Below, one piece after another: positions 11,124-19,245 of a stretch of DNA of 30,221 nt; the stretch's first letter is position 1, and every line of letters starts with the position of its first letter. The DNA is from DASYRM01 sp036004405. Its GTDB lineage: Bacteria > Acidobacteriota > Vicinamibacteria > Vicinamibacterales > UBA2999. The notes beneath the pieces were generated by a model. The model was not told the DNA's origin. It made no database searches and saw only the letters and a list, made by a program, of their open reading frames with translations. The stretch lies in assembly GCA_036004405.1 (NCBI GenBank), contig DASYRM010000048.1:1-30221 (forward strand), given 5' to 3'. The position numbers and the translations under genes were made by a program.

Positions 11124-11722
11124 GTCTCCACCTTCAAATGACATCCGGTGAACGCCGCGGCTCCGCGCGCCTTGAGGTCGTCGATGAACTGCCCCGCCTG
11201 CTCCGGCGCCAACCGCTCGTGCCAGTCGTCGTTGACCATCACCACCGGCGCGCGGTCGCACGCCCCCAGGCACTCCACCTCGATCAACGTGAACTCGCCG
11301 TCGGGCGTCGTCTGCCCCGGCTTGATCCCGAGCTTCGCGCTCAGCGCCTCGGTGACGCGCTCGGCGCCGAGCAGCGCGCACGACAGCGTGCGGCAGACGT
11401 TCAGCACGCGCTTGCCGACCGGCTTCGTGTAGAACATCGTGTAATACGACACGACGTCCTCCACGTCGGCGCGCGAGCAGCCGATCTGCCCGGCCACGAA
11501 GGTCATCGCGTTGCCGGTGATATAGCCTTGCTGGCCCTGCGCGAGATAGAGCGCGAAGAGAATCGCCGACTTGCGCTGATCCGCCGGATAGCGCGTGACG
11601 TTCTCGTCGAACTTCGCCTGGTTGTCCGGCGTGTAGGCGAAGGGCGGCCCTTCGTCGGCCAGCTTGCGCTGGGACCGGTGGAACTGGGCCGGCGCGTACT
11701 CCATCTGGGGATGAAAACTCAC
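11120..11722 (-). CDS. nuoE: NADH-quinone oxidoreductase subunit E
   Basis: NuoE is the thioredoxin-fold subunit carrying 2Fe-2S cluster N1a beside NuoF. The four ligands are visible: Cys110 and Cys115 (VCRTLSC), Cys151 and Cys155 (ECLGAC). With the GTG start at 11722 the protein has 200 residues. This start overlaps the nuoD stop by four bases (GTGA) and is preceded by GGGAG. An alternative ATG at 11704 would give 194 residues. The stop codon TAG lies at the edge of the palindromic element that separates it from nuoF. Confidence 0.94.
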   Translation of the reverse strand: MSFHPQMEYAPAQFHRSQRKLADEGPPFAYTPDNQAKFDENVTRYPADQRKSAILFALYLAQGQQGYITGNAMTFVAGQIGCSRADVEDVVSYYTMFYTKPVGKRVLNVCRTLSCALLGAERVTEALSAKLGIKPGQTTPDGEFTLIEVECLGACDRAPVVMVNDDWHERLAPEQAGQFIDDLKARGAAAFTGCHLKVET

Positions 11723-12900
11723 CGGTCGCAGTCTCCCATGACGACGTCCGTCGATCCGATCACCGCCACGACGTCGGCGATGAGCCCGCCCTGCACGACG
11801 GTGGGCAGTGCCTGGATGGCCATGAACGACGGCGCGCGCATCTTGACCCGCCACGGACGGTTCGTGCCGTCGGACACGATGTAGCAGCCGTGCTCGCCGC
11901 GCGGCCCCTCCACCGGCACGTAGGCCTCGCCCGCCGGCACCGTGAACCCCTGCGAGTAGATCAGGAAGTGCTGGATGAGCGCTTCCATCTCGCTGTAGAC
12001 CTTGTCCTTCGGCGGCGGCACCACGCGCGTGTCGTTGCACGCAAACACGCCGGTCGGGCTGATGCGATCGAGCGCCTGCTTGGCGATCTTCAAGCTCTCG
12101 CGCATTTCGGCCACGCGCACCCGGTAGCGCGCGTAGACGTCGCCTTCGGTGGCGATGGGGACCTTGAAGTCGTAGGTCTCGTAGCCGCTGTAGGGGAAGT
12201 ACTTCCGGACGTCGTAGTCCGAGCCGCCGGCGCGCGCGATCGGGCCGACGAGCCCCCATGCGTAGGCGTGCTCCTTGGTGATGAAGCCGACGCCCTCGGT
12301 GCGCCGCCGGTACATGTCGTTCTTCGTCAGCAGCCCTTCGAACTCGTCGATCTTCGCCGGGAAGCGATCGAGGAACTCCTGCACCTGCGCGTGGAAGCCG
12401 CGCGGCAGGTCCTCGCGCAGCCCGCCGATGCGGATGTAGCTCGGGAAGAAGCGGAAGCCGGCGATGAGCTCGTTGATGTTGAGCAGCAGCTCGCGCTCGC
12501 GCACCGCGTAGAACAGCATCGACACGGCGCCGATTTCCAGGCCGTGAGTACCGATCCAGATCAGATGACTGGCGATGCGCTGCAGCTCCGCGATGAGCAC
12601 GCGGATGTCTTTCACACGTTGCGGCATCTCGAGCCCGAGCAGCTTCTCGACGCTCAGCGCGTAGGCCAGGCTGTTCGACTGCGCGGCCAGGTAGTCCATG
12701 CGCTCGACGAGCGGGATGACCTGCTGCCACTTCTTCTGCTCGGCGGTCTTCTCGATGCCGGTGTGCAGGTAGCCGATCGTTGGGATGACCGACTGGATGA
12801 CCTCGCCATCGAGCTCCAGCACCAGCCGCAGCACGCCGTGCGTGCTGGGGTGTTGCGGCCCCATGTTGACGGTCATCGTCTCGGTGCGGATGTCTGACAT
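11719..12900 (-). CDS. nuoD: NADH-quinone oxidoreductase subunit D
   Basis: NuoD is the 49-kDa subunit that, with NuoB and NuoH, forms the quinone-reduction site. It is related to the large subunit of NiFe hydrogenases but lacks the metal site. The 393 residues begin with the signature MGPQHPSTHGVLRLVLELDG and end in SIDVVMGDCDR, typical of the family. The start is ATG at 12900, 30 bp downstream of nuoC. NuoC and NuoD are separate here rather than fused as in E. coli. Confidence 0.97.
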   Translation of the reverse strand: MSDIRTETMTVNMGPQHPSTHGVLRLVLELDGEVIQSVIPTIGYLHTGIEKTAEQKKWQQVIPLVERMDYLAAQSNSLAYALSVEKLLGLEMPQRVKDIRVLIAELQRIASHLIWIGTHGLEIGAVSMLFYAVRERELLLNINELIAGFRFFPSYIRIGGLREDLPRGFHAQVQEFLDRFPAKIDEFEGLLTKNDMYRRRTEGVGFITKEHAYAWGLVGPIARAGGSDYDVRKYFPYSGYETYDFKVPIATEGDVYARYRVRVAEMRESLKIAKQALDRISPTGVFACNDTRVVPPPKDKVYSEMEALIQHFLIYSQGFTVPAGEAYVPVEGPRGEHGCYIVSDGTNRPWRVKMRAPSFMAIQALPTVVQGGLIADVVAVIGSTDVVMGDCDR

Positions 12901-12930
12901 GCGTCGGGCTCTACAGGTTCGGCGCGGCGG

Positions 12931-13467
12931 TCAGTGCGTGCGCGTGACGCGGTCACGCACGAGATTCGCCTGGAACTGTTCCTGGCTGACTTCGAGCGGC
13001 GCGTAGGTCTGCGCGGCCTTCTGAATCTGCACCGGGTAGTCCTTGCGCTGCGGGTGCCCTTCCCAGTCTTCGGGCATGAGGAGCCGCCGCAGGTCGTTGT
13101 GGCCGTCGAACACGATGCCGAACATGTCCCACACTTCGCGCTCGAGCCAGCCGGCGCTGGGGTACACCCCCTGCACCGTCGCCAGGGTACCGTCGGCGGC
13201 CACGCGCACCTTCAGGCGCAGCCGCAGGCGCTTCGACACCGACAGCAGGTGGTAGACGACTTCGTATCGCGGCGCGCGCGGCAAGTAGTCGGCGCACGTC
13301 ACTTCGGCCAGCACTTCGAAGCCCAACGAGTCGCGCAGCGCCTGGCACGTCGCGACCACTTGCTCGGCCGGCACGTAGACGGTGGCGAAATCGACACTTG
13401 GGGCCGCCTCGAACGAGGCGCCGGGCACGAGCGGCGAAAGACTGTCGATGATGGCCTGTGCGTCCAT
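12931..13467 (-). CDS. nuoC: NADH-quinone oxidoreductase subunit C
   Basis: NuoC is the 30-kDa peripheral-arm subunit without cofactor, packed against NuoD. The 178 residues contain the family signature EREVWDMFGIVFDGHNDL followed by RRLLMPEDWEGHPQRKDYP. The start is ATG at 13467, 7 bp after the nuoB stop. Length and motif are normal. Confidence 0.96.
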   Translation of the reverse strand: MDAQAIIDSLSPLVPGASFEAAPSVDFATVYVPAEQVVATCQALRDSLGFEVLAEVTCADYLPRAPRYEVVYHLLSVSKRLRLRLKVRVAADGTLATVQGVYPSAGWLEREVWDMFGIVFDGHNDLRRLLMPEDWEGHPQRKDYPVQIQKAAQTYAPLEVSQEQFQANLVRDRVTRTH

Positions 13468-13474
13468 GCGTCGG

Positions 13475-13957
13475 CTACATCCGGGAACGCGCGATCTTCT
13501 GCTGCAGCTGCACGATCCCGTAGATCAGCGACTCGGGGCGCGGCGGACATCCGGGGACGAACACGTCCACGGGCACCACCTGGTCCACGCCCTGGACGAT
13601 CGCGTAGTTGTCGAAGACGCCGCCGACCGACGCGCAGGCGCCCATCGAGATCACCCACTTCGGCTCCGGCATCTGGTCGTAGACGCGGCGCATCGCCGGC
13701 GCCATCTTCCGAGACAGCCGGCCGGCCACGATCATGAGGTCGCTCTGCCGCGGTGAGCCGCGGAAGACTTCGGCGCCAAACCGCGCCACGTCGTAGCGGC
13801 TGGCCACCATGGCCATCATCTCGATGGCGCAGCAGGCGAGGCCGAACTGCGCCGGCCAGATCGCCGACTGCCGCGCCCACTGCACGACCTTTTCGACCGT
13901 GCTGGTGAGGATGGGCAGCTCGTGATCGAGCCCGTGAGTGTGGTCTGCCTGTGCCAT
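13475..13957 (-). CDS. nuoB: NADH-quinone oxidoreductase subunit B (N2 cluster)
   Basis: NuoB carries the terminal 4Fe-4S cluster N2, which reduces quinone. The four ligands are present: the tandem pair Cys42-Cys43 (ACCAIEMM), Cys108 (GACAS) and Cys137 (PGCPPRPE). With ATG at 13957 it has 160 residues. The open frame continues upstream without a start that fits the family. N2 normally receives electrons through N6a and N6b in NuoI, which is not encoded in this operon. Confidence 0.97.
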   Translation of the reverse strand: MAQADHTHGLDHELPILTSTVEKVVQWARQSAIWPAQFGLACCAIEMMAMVASRYDVARFGAEVFRGSPRQSDLMIVAGRLSRKMAPAMRRVYDQMPEPKWVISMGACASVGGVFDNYAIVQGVDQVVPVDVFVPGCPPRPESLIYGIVQLQQKIARSRM

Positions 13958-13971
13958 GAACCCTCGTCCGC

Positions 13972-14376
13972 CTAGGCCGCTCGTGGCGTCTTCGCCGCCG
14001 GGCGCGCCTTCGCCACCGGCCCCCAGTCGAGCACCCCCTTGCGCCACACGTAGACGAAGCCCACGAGCAGCACGAGGAAGAACGTCACGATCTGGATGAA
14101 GCCGGGCCATCGCAGGTCGCGCAGCGCCATCGCCCACGGGTAGAGGAACGCGACCTCGATGTCCAAGAGGAGGAAAATCATGGCCACCAGGTAGAACTTC
14201 ACCGAGTGGCGTTCCCGCGCGTTCCCCACGGCCGGCATGCCGCACTCGTAGGGCGCAAGCTTCTCCGGCGTCGGGTTCTTGGGGCCCAGCAGGAGCGACA
14301 GGCCGATCATCAGTCCGGCGAAACCCACGCCGAACACAGTCATGATGACGACGCCGAGCCAGCCGTCCATAGTCAT
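13972..14376 (-). CDS. nuoA: NADH-quinone oxidoreductase subunit A
   Basis: NuoA (ND3 homologue) is a three-helix membrane subunit at the quinone cavity. Visible signatures are APYECGMPAVGNARERHSVKFY, split by the matrix loop, and FLLLDIEVAFLYPWA. I placed the start at ATG 14376 (MTMDGWLG), giving 134 residues; a second ATG at 14370 is possible. The frame is open up to 14460, but those codons include the operon promoter and would precede transcription. It is the first gene of the twelve-gene nuo operon. Confidence 0.94.
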   Translation of the reverse strand: MTMDGWLGVVIMTVFGVGFAGLMIGLSLLLGPKNPTPEKLAPYECGMPAVGNARERHSVKFYLVAMIFLLLDIEVAFLYPWAMALRDLRWPGFIQIVTFFLVLLVGFVYVWRKGVLDWGPVAKARPAAKTPRAA

Positions 14377-14404
14377 CGTTGTGAAAACTTTCCCAAACCT
14401 GCTC

Positions 14405-14433
14405 ATGCTATAGAACGACACCCCAAAGGTCAA
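14405..14433 (-). promoter_or_regulatory. Sigma70-type promoter of the nuo operon
   Basis: On the minus strand TTGACC (14428-14433) is followed after exactly 17 bases by TAGCAT (14405-14410). These match the consensus at five of six and four of six positions. Transcription would begin near 14398, about 20 nt before the nuoA ATG. Position, spacing and orientation all fit a promoter for the whole operon. Confidence 0.7.
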
Positions 14434-14441
14434 TGCGCGGC

Positions 14442-14458
14442 GCCCGCCGAAGGCGGGC
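14442..14458. repeat. Small palindrome upstream of the nuo promoter
   Basis: GCCCGCC and GGCGGGC pair perfectly around GAA. It lies just upstream of the nuo -35 element in the 143-bp gap between nuoA and lhr. It may belong to the dispersed palindrome family or act as a regulatory site for either gene. Confidence 0.5.
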
Positions 14459-14473
14459 AATTTGAGGCTGTCA

Positions 14474-14504
14474 GGGCGAGGCGAAGCGCAGCGGAGCCTC
14501 GCCC
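14474..14504. repeat. GGGCGAGGC / GCCTCGCCC inverted repeat before lhr
   Basis: A perfect 9-bp inverted repeat (14474-14482 with 14496-14504) surrounds a 13-nt loop rich in GAAGCG. It ends 15 bases before the lhr ATG. A close relative, with the same GCGAGGC ends and GCGGAGCC segment, lies in frame inside nei at 19428-19470. I treat both as a second sub-family of the dispersed elements. Confidence 0.65.
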
Positions 14505-14519
14505 CTCTATGATCGCGGG

Positions 14520-17500
14520 ATGACGCGCGCGTCGGCGCCGCTCGCCGTGTTTCATCCGGCGGTCCGCGACTGGTTTTCCAGCGCGTTCGAGAGCCCCACG
14601 CGCGCGCAACGCCTCGGCTGGCCGGCGATTGCGCGCGGCGAGTCCACGCTCATCCTGGCGCCGACCGGCAGCGGCAAAACGCTCACTGCATTTTTGTGGT
14701 GTTTGAACCGGCTGCTCTTCGAGCCGCTGCCCGAGGCGCAGGCGCGCTGCCGCGTGCTCTACGTGTCGCCGCTCAAAGCGCTGGCGGTGGACGTCGAGCG
14801 CAACCTGCGGACGCCGCTCGTCGGCATTTCCAACGTCGCCGCCGCCACCGGCACCCCGTTCACCACACCGGCGATCGCGATCCGCACCGGCGACACGCCG
14901 GCCGCCGAGCGCGCGCGATTCCAGCGCGCGCCGGCCGACATTCTCATCACGACGCCCGAGTCGCTCTTCCTGCTGCTCACCTCGCGGGCGCGCGAGCGGC
15001 TGGTGAGCGTGGACACGGTCATCATCGACGAGATCCATGCCCTGGTGCCGGGCAAGCGCGGGGCGCACCTCGCGCTCTCGCTCGAACGGCTGGAGGCGCT
15101 ACGCACCGCGCGCGATCCGGAGCGCCCGCCGCTGCAGCGCATCGGCCTGTCGGCCACCCAGCGCCCGCTCGACGAGGTGGCGCGGTATCTCGGCGGCGCC
15201 GTCGATGAGGCGGGCCGTCGTGGGGGCCGCCTTCAGGCGGCCCATGGGCCGGCTAAAGCCGGCCCCCACGAAGAGGTCCACGGCGAGTTCGGCGACGGCG
15301 AAGGACCGCGCGAGTACCGCCCGGTCACGATCGTCGACGCCTCGGATCGCAAGCCGCTGGAGATTCGCGTCGAGGTGCCGGTCGAGGACATGGGCAGCCT
15401 GGGACGGCCCGTCGCCGTGCCAAGCGGGCCGGCCTCACAGCGCCCCGCGCGCGTCTCGATCTGGGCCTCGATCTACCCGCGCCTCCTGGAGCTCATTCGC
15501 TCGCACCGTTCGACGCTGCTCTTCGTGAACAGCCGGCGGCTCGCCGAGCGGCTGGCCGGCGCGCTCAACGACCTGGCCGAGGAACCGCTCGTGCGCTCGC
15601 ACCACGGGTCGCTGGCGCGCGAGGCCCGCAGCGAAGTGGAAGATCTGCTGAAGGCCGGCCGCATCCGCGCGCTCGTCGCCACGTCGTCGCTGGAGCTCGG
15701 CATCGACATGGGCGCCATCGACCTCGTGGTGCAGATCGAGTCGCCGCCGTCGGTGGCGAGCGGCCTGCAGCGCATCGGCCGCGCGGGCCACCAGGTGGGC
15801 GCGGCCAGCGAAGGCGTCATCTTCCCGAAGTTCCGCGGCGACCTCGTAGCGTGCGCGGCCGTCGCCCGCGCCATGCACGAGGGCAAGGTCGAGTCCACGA
15901 GGTACCCGCGCAACCCGCTCGACGTGCTGGCGCAGCAGCTCGTCGCGATCGCCGGCCTCGACCCGTGGAACGTGGACGATCTCTACCGGCTCGTGCGCCG
16001 CGCGGCGCCGTTTGCCGACCTGGGCCGCCGCATGTTCGACGGGGTGCTCGACATGCTCTCGGGCCGCTACCCGTCCGACGAGTTCGCCGAGCTGCGGCCC
16101 CGCGTCACCTGGGATCGCGTGAAGAACACCGTGGTCGGGCGCGAGGGCGCGGTGCGCGTGGCGATCGCCAACGCCGGCACCATCCCCGACCGCGGGCTCT
16201 ACGGCGTGTTCCTGGCCGGCGCGGAGAAGCCGACGCGCGTGGGCGAGCTGGACGAGGAGATGGTGTTCGAGACCGAGGTGGGCGACACCTTCACCCTCGG
16301 CGCATCGACCTGGCGCGTCGAGGACATCACCCACGACCGCGTGCTGGTGTCCCCCGCGCCGGGCGAGCCGGGCAAGATGCCGTTCTGGCATGGCGACCAG
16401 GCCGGGCGTCCCGTGGAGCTCGGGCTCGCCATCGGCAAGCTGGTTCGTGAGCTGGGCGACACGCCGAAACCGGCGGCGGTCACCCGCCTCACCGAGCACC
16501 ACGGTCTCGATCGCCTGGCCGCGGAGAACGTCCTGCAGTACCTGGATGAACAGGCTGCGGCGGGGGGCGTGCCGGACGACCGCACGCTGGTCGTCGAGCG
16601 ATGCCTCGACGAGCTCGGCGACTGGCGCGTGTGCGTGCTGTCGCCGCTCGGCAGCCGCATCCACGCGCCGTGGGCGATGGCCGTGACGGCGCTCGTGCGC
16701 AGCCGCACGGGCGTGGACGTGGAGGTGATGTGGGGCGACGAGGGCTTCGTCGTCCGCTTCCCCGACACCGAGCAGCCGCCCGACCCGCAGCTGATGCTCC
16801 CCGACGCCGACGAGGTCGAAGGCCTCGTGCTGCGGCAGCTCGGCTCGACGTCGCTCTTCGCCGCGCGCTTTCGCGAAACCGCCGGCCGCGCGCTGCTCCT
16901 CCCCCGGCGCCGCGCCGGCCAGCGCACGCCGCTCTTCCTGCAGCGCAAGCGGGCATCGGATCTGCTCGCCGTGGCGGCGCGCTTCGGGTCGTTTCCCATC
17001 GTGCTCGAGACCTACCGCGAGGTGCTCCGCGATCACTTCGACATGCCGGGCCTGGTGGACGTGCTGCGCCAGGTGGGCACGCGCGCGCGCCGCGTGACGA
17101 CCATCGACTCCACGCACCCGTCCCCGTTTGCGGCGTCGCTTCTCTTCAGCTACGTCGCCAACTACATCTACGACGGCGACGCGCCGCTCGCGGAACGGCG
17201 TGCCCAGGCCCTGTCGGTGGACCAGGCGCAGCTGCGCGAGCTGCTGGGCGACGCCGAGCTGCGCGATCTGCTCGACCCCGACGCGCTGGCGGACACCGAG
17301 CGCCGGCTGCAGCAGCTCGAGGACGGCTACCGGGCGCGCACGGCCGACGGCATCCACGACCTGCTGCTGCGGATCGGCGACCTGACGCTCGAGGAGATCC
17401 TCGAGCGCTCGGCGTTTGCAGGGGCGGCGGACGCGGTGGCGGCGCTCGCCCGCGACCGCCGGATCGTGCTGCTGCCGGTCGGCGGGCAGCCGCGCTACGT

Positions 17501-19178
17501 GGCGGTCGAAGACGTGGCGCGCTACCGAGACGCCCTCGGTGCGCCCGTTCCGATGGGGCTCCCCGAGTCGCTGCTCGAGCCGGTGCGCGACGCCGCGGGC
17601 GATCTGGTGATGCGCTTTGCGCGTTCCCACGGCCCGCTCACGGCCGCGCAGGTGGCGGCGCGCTACGGCCTCGGCGTCTCCGTCGTGACCAGCGTGCTGC
17701 TGCGCCTCACCGAGACCGAGCGGCTCATCGAAGGCGAGTTCCGCCCGGGAGGCACCGAGCGCGAATGGGTGGACGCCAACGTGCTGCGCAGCCTGCGCAG
17801 CCGCTCGCGCGCCAAGCTCCGTCACGAGATCGAGGCCGTCGAGGGCGACGCGCTCGGCCGGTTCATGGTGGCCTGGCACGGCATCGGCTCGAAACGCCGC
17901 GGCCTCGAGGCGCTGCTCGACGCCATCGAGCAGCTGCAGGGCGCGGCCGTCCCCGCCTCGGTGCTCGAGCGCGACATCCTGCCGGTGCGTGTGGACGACT
18001 ACACGCCGGCGATGCTCGATACGCTGATGGCCGCTGGCGAGGTGGTGTGGGTGGGCGTGGAGCGGCTCGGCGACAAAGACGGCCGCATCGCGCTGTACCT
18101 CACCGATCACGTGACGCGCCTTCGGCCGCCGGTGGCCACGCCGCCGAAGCTCGAAGGGCGCGTCAAGGCGGTGCGCGACTACCTCGAGATGCATGGCGCG
18201 TCGTTCTTTGCGGCCATCCGCGAAGGCACGGGCGCAGGCTTCCCCACCGACACGGTGGAGGCCGTGTGGGAGCTGGTGTGGATGGGGCTCGTCACCAACG
18301 ACACGCTGCACCCGCTGCGCAGCTACACGGGCGCCGGCGAGAGCCGGCGCGCCCGACGGCCGTTGCCGGCGCGCTTCCGCTCGCGACGCAGCTCGCCGCG
18401 CACCTCGGAAGGCCGCTGGTCGCTGGTGGAAACGGTGGCCGCCACGTCCACGACGGCCACCGAGTGGGGCGCCGCCACCGCGAGTCAGCTGCTCACGCGC
18501 TACGGGGTCGTCACTCGCGAAAGCGTGGCGCCGGAGGCGATCGCGGGCGGCTTCAGCGCCGTCTACCAGGTGCTGCGCGCGATGGAAGATGCCGGGCGCA
18601 TCCGCCGCGGCTACTTCGTGGCCGGACTTGGCGGCGCGCAGTTCGCCATGCCGGCCGCGCTCGACCTGCTGCGCTCGCATCGCCAGGCGCCCGACGCGGC
18701 GCAGGCGGTGGTGCTGGCCGCGACCGATCCCGCCAATCCGTACGGCACGCTGCTCAAGTGGCCCGATACGGCCGCCGGCGCGGACACGGCGCCCGCCGAC
18801 GTGGGGCGCGGCGCCACCCGCACGGTCGGCGCCCTGGTGGTGCTCGTGGACGGTCTGGCGGCGGGCTACCTGCGTCGCGGCGAACGCGACCTGCTGCTGG
18901 CGCTGCCCGAGGCGGAGCCCGCCCGCACCCGCATTGCGCAGGCGCTGGCGCGCGCCCTGATCCAGCTGGCGCTCTCGCGGGTGGAAGGGCAGCGCGGGAT
19001 GTTCCTCGAAACGATCAACGGCGTCCGCGCCGGCCTGCACCCGGCCGCACGGGGGTTCGTCGCGGAAGGCTTCGTGGTCGGCGCCGACGGGCTCCAGTAC
19101 CGCGCCCCGCGCCAGGCCCCACCGTCGGCGGACGACGCTGCCCCCGACATCCTCCATGGCCACAACCGCGGCTATTGA
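14520..19178 (+). CDS. lhr: Lhr-family large ATP-dependent DNA helicase
   Basis: Lhr is a superfamily-2 helicase linked to repair. It translocates 3' to 5' and unwinds duplexes and hybrids. The 1552 residues match the long bacterial form (E. coli Lhr about 1538). Motifs in order: Walker A TGSGKT (49-54), DEIH box (170-173), SAT (211-213), the second RecA domain with FVNSRRLAERLA, GIDMGAIDLV near 394, and QRIGRAGH (417-424). The winged-helix and beta-barrel Lhr core and a long C-terminal region follow, ending near AATDPANPYG. An 18-residue insertion at about 234-251, between the two RecA domains, is encoded by a palindromic repeat and is probably a surface loop. It lies upstream of a Nei-type glycosylase, a pairing also known in actinobacteria. 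It is divergent from nuo. Confidence 0.94.
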   Translation: MTRASAPLAVFHPAVRDWFSSAFESPTRAQRLGWPAIARGESTLILAPTGSGKTLTAFLWCLNRLLFEPLPEAQARCRVLYVSPLKALAVDVERNLRTPLVGISNVAAATGTPFTTPAIAIRTGDTPAAERARFQRAPADILITTPESLFLLLTSRARERLVSVDTVIIDEIHALVPGKRGAHLALSLERLEALRTARDPERPPLQRIGLSATQRPLDEVARYLGGAVDEAGRRGGRLQAAHGPAKAGPHEEVHGEFGDGEGPREYRPVTIVDASDRKPLEIRVEVPVEDMGSLGRPVAVPSGPASQRPARVSIWASIYPRLLELIRSHRSTLLFVNSRRLAERLAGALNDLAEEPLVRSHHGSLAREARSEVEDLLKAGRIRALVATSSLELGIDMGAIDLVVQIESPPSVASGLQRIGRAGHQVGAASEGVIFPKFRGDLVACAAVARAMHEGKVESTRYPRNPLDVLAQQLVAIAGLDPWNVDDLYRLVRRAAPFADLGRRMFDGVLDMLSGRYPSDEFAELRPRVTWDRVKNTVVGREGAVRVAIANAGTIPDRGLYGVFLAGAEKPTRVGELDEEMVFETEVGDTFTLGASTWRVEDITHDRVLVSPAPGEPGKMPFWHGDQAGRPVELGLAIGKLVRELGDTPKPAAVTRLTEHHGLDRLAAENVLQYLDEQAAAGGVPDDRTLVVERCLDELGDWRVCVLSPLGSRIHAPWAMAVTALVRSRTGVDVEVMWGDEGFVVRFPDTEQPPDPQLMLPDADEVEGLVLRQLGSTSLFAARFRETAGRALLLPRRRAGQRTPLFLQRKRASDLLAVAARFGSFPIVLETYREVLRDHFDMPGLVDVLRQVGTRARRVTTIDSTHPSPFAASLLFSYVANYIYDGDAPLAERRAQALSVDQAQLRELLGDAELRDLLDPDALADTERRLQQLEDGYRARTADGIHDLLLRIGDLTLEEILERSAFAGAADAVAALARDRRIVLLPVGGQPRYVAVEDVARYRDALGAPVPMGLPESLLEPVRDAAGDLVMRFARSHGPLTAAQVAARYGLGVSVVTSVLLRLTETERLIEGEFRPGGTEREWVDANVLRSLRSRSRAKLRHEIEAVEGDALGRFMVAWHGIGSKRRGLEALLDAIEQLQGAAVPASVLERDILPVRVDDYTPAMLDTLMAAGEVVWVGVERLGDKDGRIALYLTDHVTRLRPPVATPPKLEGRVKAVRDYLEMHGASFFAAIREGTGAGFPTDTVEAVWELVWMGLVTNDTLHPLRSYTGAGESRRARRPLPARFRSRRSSPRTSEGRWSLVETVAATSTTATEWGAATASQLLTRYGVVTRESVAPEAIAGGFSAVYQVLRAMEDAGRIRRGYFVAGLGGAQFAMPAALDLLRSHRQAPDAAQAVVLAATDPANPYGTLLKWPDTAAGADTAPADVGRGATRTVGALVVLVDGLAAGYLRRGERDLLLALPEAEPARTRIAQALARALIQLALSRVEGQRGMFLETINGVRAGLHPAARGFVAEGFVVGADGLQYRAPRQAPPSADDAAPDILHGHNRGY
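15219..15270. repeat. Double-hairpin palindromic element in frame inside lhr
   Basis: The 52-bp element has an 11-bp outer inverted repeat (CGTGGGGGCCG / CGGCCCCCACG). Inside are two tandem 8-bp hairpins: 15224-15243 (loop TTCA) and 15246-15265 (loop TAAA). It is translated as a Gly/Arg/Ala/Pro-rich stretch without breaking the lhr frame. The architecture matches the intergenic copies at 20097-20150 and 25123-25188. Confidence 0.88.
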
Positions 19179-19211
19179 GCGATGTCGTTGCGATCGGCCA
19201 TGGAGGATGTC
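19146..19211. repeat. 16-bp perfect inverted repeat spanning the lhr stop
   Basis: GACATCCTCCATGGCC (19146-19161), which encodes part of the Lhr C-terminus, recurs exactly as its reverse complement at 19196-19211. The 34-nt loop contains the lhr stop codon (19176-19178). A perfect 16-bp match is far beyond chance at this spacing. It could form an mRNA 3' stem, or be a paired protein site or a mobile-element footprint. Confidence 0.8.
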
Positions 19212-19245
19212 AGTTCTGATTATGTCTTGAAGCGGAGCTTCGCTG

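Noticed and set aside
9602..11884. Open frame of 760 codons on the plus strand, antisense to nuoF and nuoE
   Set aside because: It runs through gene boundaries and a repeat and has no family resemblance. The minus-strand subunits have complete cofactor ligands.
11723..12730. N-terminal extension of the nuoE frame through nuoD
   Set aside because: It is a shifted-frame reading of nuoD. The GTG at 11722, overlapping the nuoD stop, gives a normal NuoE.
14377..14460. Upstream start for nuoA at 14460 or 14406
   Set aside because: These codons cover the -35/-10 elements of the operon promoter and precede the likely transcription start. NuoA homologues begin close to MTMDGWLG.
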